Part shown: piece after piece, positions 34,463 to 45,724 of the stretch
Layout: each line of letters starts with the position of its first letter
How positions within the stretch are numbered: the first letter of the stretch is position 1
Assembly: GCA_007644065.1 (NCBI GenBank)
Contig: VJWN01000006.1
Coordinates: 1,054,001-1,118,000, forward strand
Direction: 5' to 3'
Source of the DNA: Margaritispora aquatica
Taxonomy: Eukaryota > Ascomycota > Leotiomycetes > Helotiales > Discinellaceae
Length of the DNA: 64,000 nucleotides
Program-made: the position numbers and the translations under genes
The notes under the pieces: generated by a model
The model's input: the letters and a program-made list of their open reading frames with translations, nothing else
What the model was told of the DNA's origin: nothing
Databases searched by the model: none

Positions 34463-36826
34463 TTTTGAGGATGAGTGGCTGTGAAGTAGTGAATGAGCAA
34501 TTGGTAACAGTGAATAAAAAATCTTCAATTTGGTAAGAGACACGATTGACTTGCCAGTATACCAATTGGCGAGTCTGCTTCTGATGCTTACTTATTTACT
34601 GCTTCCCGAGTACTTCTAAAATGCGGGGAAATGCTAACCCGAGGCTATTGGGCTAACATGTCGATCGTGAAGCAGCGGATGGATTTTCAGACAATTTTTG
34701 TTTACCTCATTGGGGGAAGTGCTAGAAATGAAAGGCTAGAAGGATTAAACAGGAGAAATCAATATCTCGCTCGCCTGTTACACTCCTTTTCAGAGACTTC
34801 TGTCGCTAAAGAGCTCGGTGTAATACCTTTAGGTGGCTTAATATGTACAAACGGAAGGGAAATGATGTACATGAGCAGCTAATGAGAGTAAAGGTAAGCA
34901 ATTTGTGTGCAATGAATGGAAAAATTGATTGTTTAGGAAGACAATGGACATAGAGAACGAAACCAAATGCAAAAATGTACTACCTAGAGAGACCGTGATG
35001 GTCATGTGATACACATCACATGACCTGGCCTTCGTTTTCAGATCATCACTGCCCTTCTTCTTCCTCAGCATCTGGAATGTCAATGTCTTGTTGTTCTCAT
35101 ACGGGATATTGTACCCGATACAACTAGTTCGGGATACTCTACCCGACCATCGACGTGCAACAAAGCCGTGCAAGAGTGGCAACAGACCTGCAACAAACTC
35201 TGCACCGTGCAGTCGAGAGAACCAATCAATGCATTAAGTGGCGTTATGAGGCTCTGCGCAGGAGATCCTTCCAATTCCTCTTCAAAACTCAATTCCAACC
35301 TCGTCAATTGTTTGTAGAATTGTAGAAAGGGCCAGGTTATAATATCCGACCCGAGTTAAGTTGTAATGTGCATTTGCACCATTCTTCGCCACCTCTTGAA
35401 GAAGCGAGCGTGGGTGAAGAGAAGGGAGAAACGGAAGATGCTTGACGGGACGCTTGAACCAGGGCAGGGCAGGGCAGGGCAGGGCAGGGCAGGGCGTGGA
35501 AAAAACCGTGTCTTGTGTAATAGCGCTGCCAAGTAAAATCTCACCTCACTTCACCAACACAGCACATCAAATAGAAGGATCCAGGCCCGCCTCCAATTCA
35601 ACACGAAACCTTCACCTCTTCGCACGCACATAAACCTGGAAACTCACGCACCCCACGACCACGACGCGACCTCCATCCAGACCCGGCTTATGTTCATTGG
35701 AATCTCTGTTGCAAGTCGCAGCTGGGCCAGCCCGAGGGCCTCCTGCGGGCAGCACACACCTGGTCGTGATAGAGGCGTTTGAGGCGCTTATGACGGGGGG
35801 AATGTTGGAGATTGAGATGCGTCTAGATCTTGAGGTGTCGGGTTAGAGCATCTAGATTCTAAACATATGGTTTATACCTTGTATCTTGTCACGAATGATC
35901 CAGAGCGGAGAAGAGTGTTATCATGCGCCTACTGTAAGGCAGGTGTGAAGTACGACGTGCGTGACATGTATGTAACTTTGTTGTGAGGATATTCTGAATG
36001 AATTTCTTGGAAGGGATGAGTCAAATGCAAGAACTAGTTAATACAGTTGACATATCGTATTCATACCCACTTGCATGTAATTCTACTTGAGTAAGATGCA
36101 CCAAGTACTTATGTAGATGTCCATTTCTTATTCATGTCACCAGATCGCTTAAGCTTACCTATGGACGTGAATGTAATATAGGACTGAGGATTCTTCTGCG
36201 ACATACCATGTTTCTTCTTGGTATCCAATTATCTTACAACATTATGTATTGTATTAACAAACCAAAGCGTATTTTCTCTCCATCGCGATAGGCATATGCC
36301 AGGCTCCTCCTTTATAAGGTACCTTAGTGAAATGCCGAGTAAAGTCACATGACTATCGATGAGCTCTCCACTTTCTTGGTCTGATTGGCCATTGATACTG
36401 GACCCCACATGACTCAAACCAATGGCCCCTCCAGACACCGCACCTCCGAACTATTCGCTTCAGCTACAAACACTTTTACTTCAGCTTCATATACACATGA
36501 ATATTTGACACCGTCGACTCGGATATCAGAACTTCTTTTCATCAGTCACGCTAAGTTGCGAGTCTTCAGCTCATTGTCTGAGGAGCTTCGACGCTGGTAT
36601 CTTAAGGTATCCGGGTCCGGTAGATTTACCCCACCAAGCAGAACCTCTCATTGCTCCTTCAAGCATACCATTTGGCCGCATTAAGTTACTTTCCTCTCGA
36701 TTTCCCAGAACAACAAAGCAAATCTCAACTGAGCTCGTGCAGTCGCAATCTCAAAGAAACCACAGCCTCACCCCGCCTTCAAAATCCTCACCCATCCACC
36801 AACCATTATCCAAAGTCGGACAGGGA
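34463..36826. other. Intergenic between divergent genes, about 2.4 kb
   Basis: Sits between the CoA-ligase start and the NAD synthetase start. It includes the AGGGC repeat at 35461-35485. Scattered short frames show no motif or splice support. Both promoters must lie here. Confidence 0.55.
35461..35485. repeat. (AGGGC)5 microsatellite
   Basis: Five perfect tandem copies of the 5-mer AGGGC, read directly from the sequence, in the spacer between the CoA-ligase and QNS1 genes. G-runs of three at regular 5-nt spacing could in principle form a G-quadruplex on this strand. Confidence 0.95.
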
Positions 36827-39080
36827 ATGGGGCATCTTGTGACTTTGGCGACTTGTTCGCTGAATCAATGGGTATGCGAACTCTTACAATGGCTTAAAAG
36901 ATGACGTATCACGGGCTGACAATACACTCTAGGCTCTCGATTTCGTTGGCAATCAAGCTAGAATCATAGAGTCTATTCGACAAGCCAAAGAGCAAGGAGC
37001 CTCTCTACGTATTGGTCCCGAGCTAGAAATCACGGGCTATGGCTGTCTTGACCACTTTCTAGAGAGTGACCTTTGCTTGCACTCTTGGGAGTCGTTGGCT
37101 GAAATTCTAGACAACGAGGTATGCAACGATATGCTGATAGATATCGGCATGCCAGTCAAGCATCGCAATGTTCTTTACAATTGTAGAGTCATTAGTTACA
37201 ACAAGAAGATCGCTTTAATCCGACCCAAGCTTTCTTTGGCAAACGATGGCAACTACTACGAAATGCGATATTTCTCCCCCTGGAAAGGTGAACGTATGGT
37301 TGAGGACTTTTACCTTCCAAGATGCATTACCAAGGTCACTGGGCAAGAGAAGGTGCGAATTGGAGATGCTTTGATATCGACGCGAGACACGTGCATGGGC
37401 ACCGAAACCTGCGAAGAATTGTTTACACCACGAGCACCAAACATTGGGGCTGGTCTTGATGGGTGCGAGATCTTTTCCAATAGCTCTGGAAGTCACCATG
37501 AGCTTCGCAAACTGAACACTCGTGTCGATCTGATTCGTGAAGCTACACTCAAATCTGGTGGCATTTATCTATATAGCAATCAGCAAGGATGCGACGGCGA
37601 CAGGCTTTACTATGATGGATGTGCAATGATTATTGTCAATGGCCAAATTGTCGCTCAAGGCAGTCAATTCTCGCTATCTGATGTTGAGGTCGTTGTCGCT
37701 ACCGTAGATCTCGAGGATGTACGGAGCTATCGTTTTGCCAAGTCCAGAGCAATGCAAGCCACACAACAGCCATCATACGAACGCGTCGAAGTTCCCATGA
37801 GCCTCTCTAGTGATTCGGACGAATTTGATCCATTGCTTAAACCCAGTGCTCCGAGACCCGTTCGATACCACACTCCCGAGGAAGAAATCGCTTTGGGACC
37901 TGCATGCTGGCTGTGGGATTATTTGCGCCGGAGCAAGCAAGGTGGATTCTTCATTCCCTTGTCTGGAGGTATTGACAGCTGTGCTACGAGCATGATTGTC
38001 TTCTCTATGTGCCGACTAGTCTACAACGATATCGTCAAGGATGAAAACAAACAAGTGATCAAAGATTTGCGCCAAATCGTTGGAGAGCCCTCCGATTCAA
38101 CTTGGCTTCCAAAATCCCCACATGATATTTCCGGACGCCTCTTCCACTCTGCATACATGGGAATGGCAGCCAACTCGTCAGCAGATACACGCAAGCGCGC
38201 AAAGGATCTCGCTGAGCAGATTGGTAGCTACCACTGCAACTTCGACATCGACACCGTCGTCTCGGCAATCACCACCCTCTTCACAACCGTGACCCGCTTC
38301 ACTCCCAAATACAAGATGCACGGCGGCACCAACGCTACGAACCTCGCTCTCCAGAACATTCAGGCTCGCACACGCATGGTCCTCGCTTATTTATTCGCGC
38401 AGCTCCTGCCCTCCGTCCGGGGCCGCAACGCATCCAACAAGGAGAACCCCAACCCGGGGAGTTTACTCGTCCTAGGCTCCGCAAACGTCGACGAATCGCT
38501 TAGAGGTTACTACACCAAATATGACTGCTCGGCCGCAGATATCAATCCTATAGGCGGGATTTCCAAGACGGACCTAAAGCGCTTCATCCTGTACGCAGCC
38601 GAAGAATTCAACATGCCAATTTTACACACATTTATCTCCGCCCCGCCCACCGCCGAGCTCGAGCCCATCACAGCAGACTACGTACAGAGCGACGAGGTCG
38701 ACATGGGCATGACGTACGCGGAGCTGAGTGTGTACGGCAATTTACGCAAGCGCGACCATTTGGGGCCATATGGGATGTGGTCGAAGCTCCTGCACGTGTG
38801 GGGGGATCGCCTATCACCACAGCAGATCTATGAGAAAGTTCGCTTCTTTCACTGGTGCTATGGCATCAATCGCCATAAGATGACGACGTTGACGCCTAGT
38901 TATCACGCCGAGCAGTATGGACCGGACGATAATCGCTATGATATGCGCCCGTTCTTGTATCCGGTGCTGGAGTGGCCGTGGCGGAAGATTGAGCGTGCCA
39001 TTAAGGCTATGGGGGAGAGTGGGACGAGGGTCCCGGTGGTGAAGGATGGAGGAGAGGGAGAGACGAAGAAAACGGCTTAG
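36827..39080 (+). CDS. QNS1: Glutamine-dependent NAD+ synthetase
   Basis: Exon 1 is short (36827-36871, [15 protein letters not shown]), then a 61-nt intron (GTATGC donor, CTCTAG acceptor) and exon 2 at 36933-39080; 730 aa, close to the usual 700-720. The N-terminal glutaminase (nitrilase/CN-hydrolase) domain has its triad at Glu45 ([10 protein letters not shown]), Lys114 ([10 protein letters not shown]) and Cys175 (TETCEELF), the numbering reported for yeast Qns1. The C-terminal ATP-pyrophosphatase domain has the PP-loop [12 protein letters not shown] and [31 protein letters not shown]. It converts nicotinate adenine dinucleotide to NAD+ using ammonia channelled from glutamine, the last step of both de novo and salvage NAD synthesis. 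It is intact and well conserved, with slightly higher GC in its 3' half. Confidence 0.97.
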
Positions 39081-40443
39081 AAAGTAGATGGAAGATTGGC
39101 GAATAAATCGCGCGAGTAGGTATCTAGAGCTTGCACTTTTCGTCCTCTATTCCACACCTCGATACAATACACTTCAGAAAAGATCTATAGGTGGTTACAG
39201 TAGAATTAAAGCCGCGAAAGAATAGAAAGCTTTCTTTCAAAAACACAAGTATCGTAGGAATACGTATAGACTCTGAAAACCTCGCTAAATTCAACCCAGT
39301 GACATTTCGAGCCCGAAATACGAATATACGCCCCAACAATTGATTTGCCTCGCAACTAAAATATATCTTTATAAAATAGACCCGAGGAATATATATATAT
39401 TATGTATGTTTCTACCTTATATCTGCCATAATCACACTGTGCCTCCAAACAGCCATTATATAAGAACATGGATTGACAATCACAACACTTCTCGTTAACT
39501 CCAGTTTCTACACCACCAATGAAACAACGAACAACGAACAACGAATAAATTAACTCTGTTATACATTTCACCCTCTTTAAAGTACTTGATCCAATACACT
39601 TGAGTTTACACTTCCAGTGAAATATATTGTATTTGTTTCTCCACCTCTTCTTACACCTCTTCTACTGTCCCTCGATCTCTACCAACGTTAGAAACCCCCG
39701 AAATTCTATACTGTATCTTAATCTAAGCTTTACCGGGGATAAAAGTGAGGACTAGAAACATCAGAAGGAAAGTAGTTAAAAAGAAGGAGAAAGCAAAGGA
39801 AAGAGAACCAAGGCAAAAGAGAACACAACGAGGAAACAAAGCACAAACTACCTATTTAGAGAAACGAGCAGTTATCGAAGAAGAGCGTGGATTCATTCGT
39901 GCGTAGTTGATATACAATAGGACGACAGTATAGGTTATGACATGTAGGTTTCAGGAATAGGAATGGGAGTGGAAGTGGAGGTAGGGCCTACTGCGCCTTC
40001 TTGGTCGTATACTGTGTAAATTTTGACGTTAAATCATGACTGGGAAGGAGAAAGGTGGTCTTTGAACTTGAGATAGCTAAGTAAGTAGATTATTGGGAGG
40101 GTGGTTCACATTCTCCTATTAGCTATAGGTGCTCTCTTTTCGTGTTGAACTATCCCGTGGACATAATAATTTTGCATTATCAGTCCTCGTTGTTTGATAT
40201 CTCGCTAGTATTTATTTCTTTTCTTTGTTTTCTTATCTGTTTCCAGTAAAGACAACTGCGACAGCTGCGCGGGTCTCTCCATGAATAGAATGAAACAAAG
40301 CACATTACAATGCTCTCTATTTGGCTCTGACCATGCATTATATACTCTTACAGATCTAGGTAGCTCCACAGCCATCTCACATTCAGCCGGCTCACGGCTC
40401 AAATCTCAAAACTCACTTCCATTCTACCCTGCCATACATTCCA
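39081..40443. other. Intergenic between convergent QNS1 and GCS1
   Basis: About 1.36 kb, AT-rich, with an (AC/GAACAAC)-type repeat near 39525-39547 and purine-rich DNA at 39770-39840. It is large for two 3' ends, but no gene is supported. Confidence 0.55.
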
Positions 40444-41827
40444 CTACCACTTATCCCAATCATCACCCTCCATCTTACTCTTCGGCCCTGGTCCCCCTGC
40501 AGCACCACCATTGCCCTTCTTAATGGCGCTCGTTCCCACCGCACTAGCATTCTGCCTCGCACTCCCAGCTTCCGCAAAGCTATCCCAAAAGTCCTTCTTG
40601 CTCTCATCCAGCGGCATGCTCCTGTACGCACCGCTGCTGCCGCCGCTCGGCCCAGCATTGCCCTCCACGAAGCGGTTGAAGCCGTCTGCTGCGTTCTTGG
40701 CTCCCGTCTGGGCGCCGCGAGATACTTGTGCGGCGGCGAAGCGGGCTTGTGCTGCTATTTCTGACTCACCGATCTGAGGTCCGCAGTTAGTATCTGTTTG
40801 TTCCCCTGGGAAGGGAAAAGGGAGGGGTAATTGGCATACCTGTCTAGCAGTAGGTTGGATATAAGAATCATTAACCGTCTTCGCTGTCTTCCCCACAGTC
40901 GTAGTGAACCAGCCAAAGCCCTTTGTAAGCGCAGCAACGGGATCCCTCTGCAAGTCATCGAAACCTGGGAGCTTGGGCTCGTTGCTCGGCTGCTCCAATG
41001 GTTGCGATCCAAAGCCAGCGTATTTGCCTCCTTGGCTGGGCGGCAGATCCGCAGACCTGCTAGCATTTGCAGCGCCCAAGCCAGCAAAATACTTGTCGTC
41101 GACCTTGGCCTTGCCTCCTACACCACCTGCGGGTCGGGATGGCGAGTCAGTGCGTGCACCCATGGGTGTCTGGCTGCGGGAGTTGGTGCTCGAGGTCGTG
41201 TTGTTGCTGCCAAAGGACATGGAGTTCGAAGGGGGAGGTTTGGGTCCTGGGACGTATTCTTTGCCTTCGACTTTGGCGGACAGGCGCTCCTTGTATTCCT
41301 CGCCCACTTCGCCTGAGTACCGTTCTGCGATTGTGGCATCGTCCCAACTGAACCAGCAACCAAAGTCAGCATGGATTGTCCGATTCTCAAGTCGCAGAAG
41401 CAATTCCCTAGTAAACATTCCTAATAGAAAGCACTACTCACGTTATCCCCATCATGGTATTGGCCTCCGCCGCCTCGAAGAAGTCCTTCCAGACCTTATT
41501 CCCACCACACCGCATGCGCTCGATCTCCATAGCTTTGAACGCATCCATTGTGATACTCCGCACAAAACTAATGTGCACACCCAATCCGCGGTGAACGCCT
41601 GCGCAGCTCAGGCAGATGAAGACGCCGAACTTGGGGGACGCCCATTGCGGTGATGGTGCCCCGCAGTCGCAGCAGCGGTCATTGGCATTCGTTTTTTGGA
41701 TTTCGAGGAGCTGTAGGTTTGCTTAGCTTGGGGAGAGAAAGGATGCAGCGAACAGAGGCGATCTCTAGATACTACATACCTTCGACCTGGTCTCAGGATC
41801 GACCTCCCACATTGCTTTGCTCGCCAT
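40444..41827 (-). CDS. GCS1: ArfGAP, Gcs1-type
   Basis: Four exons, 41827-41780, 41710-41442, 41347-40840 and 40773-40444, all phase consistent; 384 aa. The N-terminal ArfGAP domain has the zinc finger Cys29-Cys32/Cys49-Cys52 ([23 protein letters not shown]) with the catalytic arginine finger at Arg57, then [15 protein letters not shown]. The middle is Ser/Pro-rich. The C-terminal half carries the Gcs1/ArfGAP1-like segments [19 protein letters not shown] and FNRFVEGN, which in the family include amphipathic membrane-curvature-sensing helices, and ends DDWDKW. It stimulates GTP hydrolysis by Arf1 on Golgi membranes for retrograde vesicle cycling. Complete and typical. Confidence 0.95.
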
Positions 41828-42670
41828 AGTGTCCTATTATTTCCTGTGATGGTTGTGGGGAAATTGTACACAGCTGTCCTGCTCGAAGCTTAAGACAACG
41901 TAATTGTGTGGATAATCAGCTGCTTCCCAATTGCGAAGCTATAGATATTCTTGGTTTCAGTATGGTATTTGGGGATTATTGTAGTGGGGAGTAGTAGCGG
42001 GCTTCAGTTCAACTTTAGCGCAAAGGGGGTTAGTATTTCTGGGCGGTTTCGGTTCTAGATCCACCTCACCAATGACGATGAATAGGGCTGCAAGGCTACC
42101 CTTTGAATGCTGTAGCACACGATCACGATCAAGTCTTACAGTATAACATGCTCTTCTCAATGCAGAGACTGTTCGATGTTTACAAGTTGGAAAATGGAAT
42201 CACCATGTCACAGTGCAAGCAGATATCAAAGTTCAGACTTTGGACGTAAAAGATTGTTCAGTCCACTGCAAATATTGGTATCATCAATGATTAACTTTTC
42301 CATTCCCTTCCCTTCCCAAGGAACTAGTGTACAGCCGCCCTGAGAATGCCAGAGAAATGGTAATAACACATTGTTGAAAGTTCACCGAGCACGATAAACT
42401 CCACGGGATAAAAAAGACCAGATGCCCTATAGACCACGAGTCTCATGTCCCGTTATCTAACTAGACGCCAGCACAATTCCACCAACGTAAGAGCATTGAA
42501 AAAAAGAGAGTCATTAGAGGCAGAACCGATTCAATGAGGAACCAGATCTACCTCTATCATTGAGAAAGCCATGAGTATCAAGCAACTCGTCCAAAACCAA
42601 GGTAAGGTAATGTATGCTTCGATTTCAGCGAATATGGCTTCTCCCATCGTACAGAGTTATACACAGCTGC
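41828..42670. other. Intergenic: GCS1 promoter and 3' end of the RRM gene
   Basis: No coding frame is supported. The right part (42300-42670) likely holds the long 3' UTR of the RRM protein gene. Confidence 0.6.
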
Positions 42671-44070
42671 TTAAGCAGCAGTCTCAACGGTGCCGTTGGT
42701 GCCCTCGGCGGCAGCCTCCTCAGCCGCTGGAGCATTAGCATCCTCGTCGGTCTTGTCTGGGCTGTCAATTGCGACCTTGACGGCGATCTCACGGCCCTCG
42801 ATGACCTTGCCGTTCATCTCATTAACAGCCTTTTGTTGAAGCTCCTCAGAGGCGAGAGTGACGAAACCGAAGCCGCGACCCTTGCGAGGCTCGTTGCGGG
42901 CCTGGAGCTTCTTGACCATGAAGCGGGGAATGGGTCGGAGAGCGATCTTGGCAGAAGATGGTTCATAAGCGGCGAAGAGCTCCTTAAGCTGTGGAATTGT
43001 TAGTTGCAGAATTCAAAGTACACAGTTCAGTACGCACCATTTCCTCAGAAAGATCATATGGCAGGTTAGCGACCATGACCTTGTTCTTTGATGGAATGCC
43101 ATCAGCTGGTGGTCCACGCTCACGACGCTCACGGGGAGGACGTGGAGCCTTGGCCTCCTTAGGCTCCTTGGTCTCCTTTGGCTCAGTGACAGCTGGAGCA
43201 GCAGGCTCGGTCAATGGAAGGACTTCGGCATTTGGAACCTCAGCACCTTCCTCACCCTTGGACTGTGTATATATATTAGCTGATGTCCATACTGTAGTTC
43301 TAGAGAACTTACACCACGAGCGGCACGGCCACCACGAGCACCACGTCCACGACCTCTGCCACGTCCACGGCCAGATGGTCTACGGCGGCCTCCCTCGCCA
43401 CCAGAAACTCCCTCACCTCCACTGGCAGCACCTTCACCCTTCTCGCCGGCTGCCTCAGGCTTGCGAGCAAGTTGGACGGAAACCTTGCGGTCGAGAATTT
43501 CCTTGCCTGAGAGCTCAGCAATGGCGCGCTCAGCCTCAGTTGGGGTAGAGAGGTCGACAAAAGCGTAACCAACTGGGCGGTCGGTGCGTGGGTTCTTGGG
43601 AATAGAGGTGGATTCACTGCAGGCACAATCGTTAGCTGATGGAACTATGACATAATCTTCGAGATCCTCCATAGAGCGTGCTGGGCTTTGATGCTATTGC
43701 ACAATCCGTCGATACTCTTGTACCCGCAGATCAATGGAAGAAAGTTAAGTGGCCAAAGAGACGAAAACAGGGTGCAAAGGGGTTGGGGTCGCACATGCCA
43801 CCGCAAGAAGAATGAGGAATGAACTTACATTAAGTATCCCTTGAAGAAGGTGGTCAGCTCCCCCTCGGTCGTCGCATATGCGAGGTTTCCGATATACAAT
43901 CTGCGGCCCTCTGCAGCGCTGGCCAAAACGGCGTCGTTGTGGGCAGCAGAGGTTGACTTCTCACCAGCGGTGGTGGTGGTGTCGGCAGGCTTGTCGGCGA
44001 TTGAGGTGTTGCTAAGAGCGGCAGTAACGTCGTTGACGGCGTCAGAAACTTTCTCCACGATAGTAGACAT
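42671..44070 (-). CDS. RRM-RGG-RRM RNA-binding protein, Sbp1-like
   Basis: Four exons, 44070-43829, 43616-43313, 43262-43038 and 42988-42671, giving 362 aa. The first intron is long (212 nt) and splits RRM1. RRM1 (about 55-135) has RNP2 RLYIGNLAY and RNP1 GYAFVDLS. It is followed by an acidic/Gly spacer and an RGG box (RGRGRGRGRGARGGRAARG). A Glu/Pro/Lys-rich linker (KETKEPKEAKAPRPPRER) leads to RRM2 (about 232-335) with VMVANLPYDL and GRGFGFVTL. The order RRM-RGG-RRM matches yeast Sbp1, a translational repressor and decapping activator that binds eIF4G through its RGG box; orthology is inferred from layout. Codon choice is strongly biased to C-ending codons, as in highly expressed genes. Confidence 0.9.
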
Positions 44071-45724
44071 GTTGATTTGCGGGGTGTGGGTGATTTTGCT
44101 TGAAGAACTGAACTGGAATTGTTGTGTGATTGAATTGATCGACGTTCCCTGAGTGATTTTTGAAAGACTCTTGAACAAATGGGGGAGGATGATAAGGGTA
44201 GCTGGGTGCCCTAGATCGGAGTGTTGAGGAGAAGAGGGAAAGTTTGTGAAGTTGACGATTGAATTGGAACTCGAACGTATCTTGTTGTGATGTGAGGTTC
44301 AAAAAGAAGGGAGAAGGCGTGAAGCTCGTGGAATTCAGAATAATTATAATTCGCACTGCGAGCACTAAAGGCGCTAGGCTGGATTAGGTCACGCCTATTT
44401 CGCTTCACCCCCCATTGCGGCTGCTGGATATTGACCAGGCCATTTCATGCAATTCACTTTTTATATTACGGAGAATTTTAGGGAAGGGGGTACTTTTGTT
44501 GTATAGAGGGAAGTACGATTTTATGGACAGGAAACAGGAAGGTGGGCTGAGAGAACTGGCAGGTAACTCTTTGTTGTTTTAGTTTGTTTTGTTTTGAAGG
44601 TGAGGTGAGATGAGGTGAGATGGTCTGAGTAGGGTCGGTATGGCAAAGGGAGGTAAGTTGGCATGGGAAAGAGGAATGGAATGGAATGGAATGCTTGGTT
44701 CAGGATATGGGGAAAGAGATATCCAATACATGCATGTCTGCCTCCCGACACATTGGGGTACATATCTCTTGTCACCTAGCCTAGTTACCTAGGTAGGACA
44801 GGAGAGAATTCCGTTATTGCAACATGCCTCCTGCAGCAAAACAATCGTCAACTAAGTATCCACCACCTTAGTTAATCTGTGGTAAATATTAAATATTGTG
44901 TGGAGGAAGAGGAATATATTCTGCAGCACATTCACATCGTATATGATATGTTTCACTCTTCTGCCTAGCATCAATGTGCCGGTATCAGAGTCATAGTGCG
45001 GCACATGGGGCAATGAGGCAAATCGACAACAATAAACTCGTGTCTCTCACACCATCTCAACCTTTCACCATGCATCATCATAACATAACAGTCAGGCTAT
45101 AATGACAATATCAGCCTCCTTTTTCACCTGTCAAATGCGACTCACAGATCTTCGTTTGCATGCATTTCCTGCATGTATGCATTGAGATTCGGGTGGGACA
45201 CCATATAGTCGCTACCACATTATTACCTGGGCAAAGGAGACAGATTGCATAAATGCTCCCATGGCCTCGTTTCTCCCTGCACGTCAATGGAACGGTTTTC
45301 CTGGAGGCGGAACACGAGGCTGAAGTGGATACTGTAAGGAGGTAGGTATGTTTTGACTCATCTCGTCTCGTCTCGTCTCGCCTCCTTTCTCCTATCCACT
45401 CCTGTCCACCTAGGTACTTTCAGATGATTCTGACTCTGACCGAAGCCTGGTGGCAAATACTAAACAACAACAAACTAGACCAGAGGGGCAAACCTCAACT
45501 CTTGGTATAGAAAATCCCTCTTCATGCCTATGCAAATTCACACCAGTCCATCGAGGTTCGAACATTCACTGGGAAAATAGGAGAAGTCCAAGGTTCCCTC
45601 GGAGATTTGCAGATCTTCTTTCTTTATGCTGCCGTGACACGTGATTTGAGAAAGATTCCCGCCCATTATCAATCTTCCCATTTATGATGCAGACAAACGC
45701 GAAGTACATGCAATCATAGACTAA
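44071..45724. other. Divergent intergenic region with simple repeats
   Basis: About 1.65 kb between the RRM gene and TAH18. It contains (GGAAT)4 at 44673-44692, a GAGGTGAGAT direct repeat near 44601-44621, TAGTTACCTAGGTAGGA at about 44783-44799, and (TCTCG)4 at 45361-45380. No gene is supported. Confidence 0.6.

Noticed and set aside
40831..41653. Long plus-strand frames opposite GCS1
   Set aside because: Shadows of the well-supported minus-strand ArfGAP exons.
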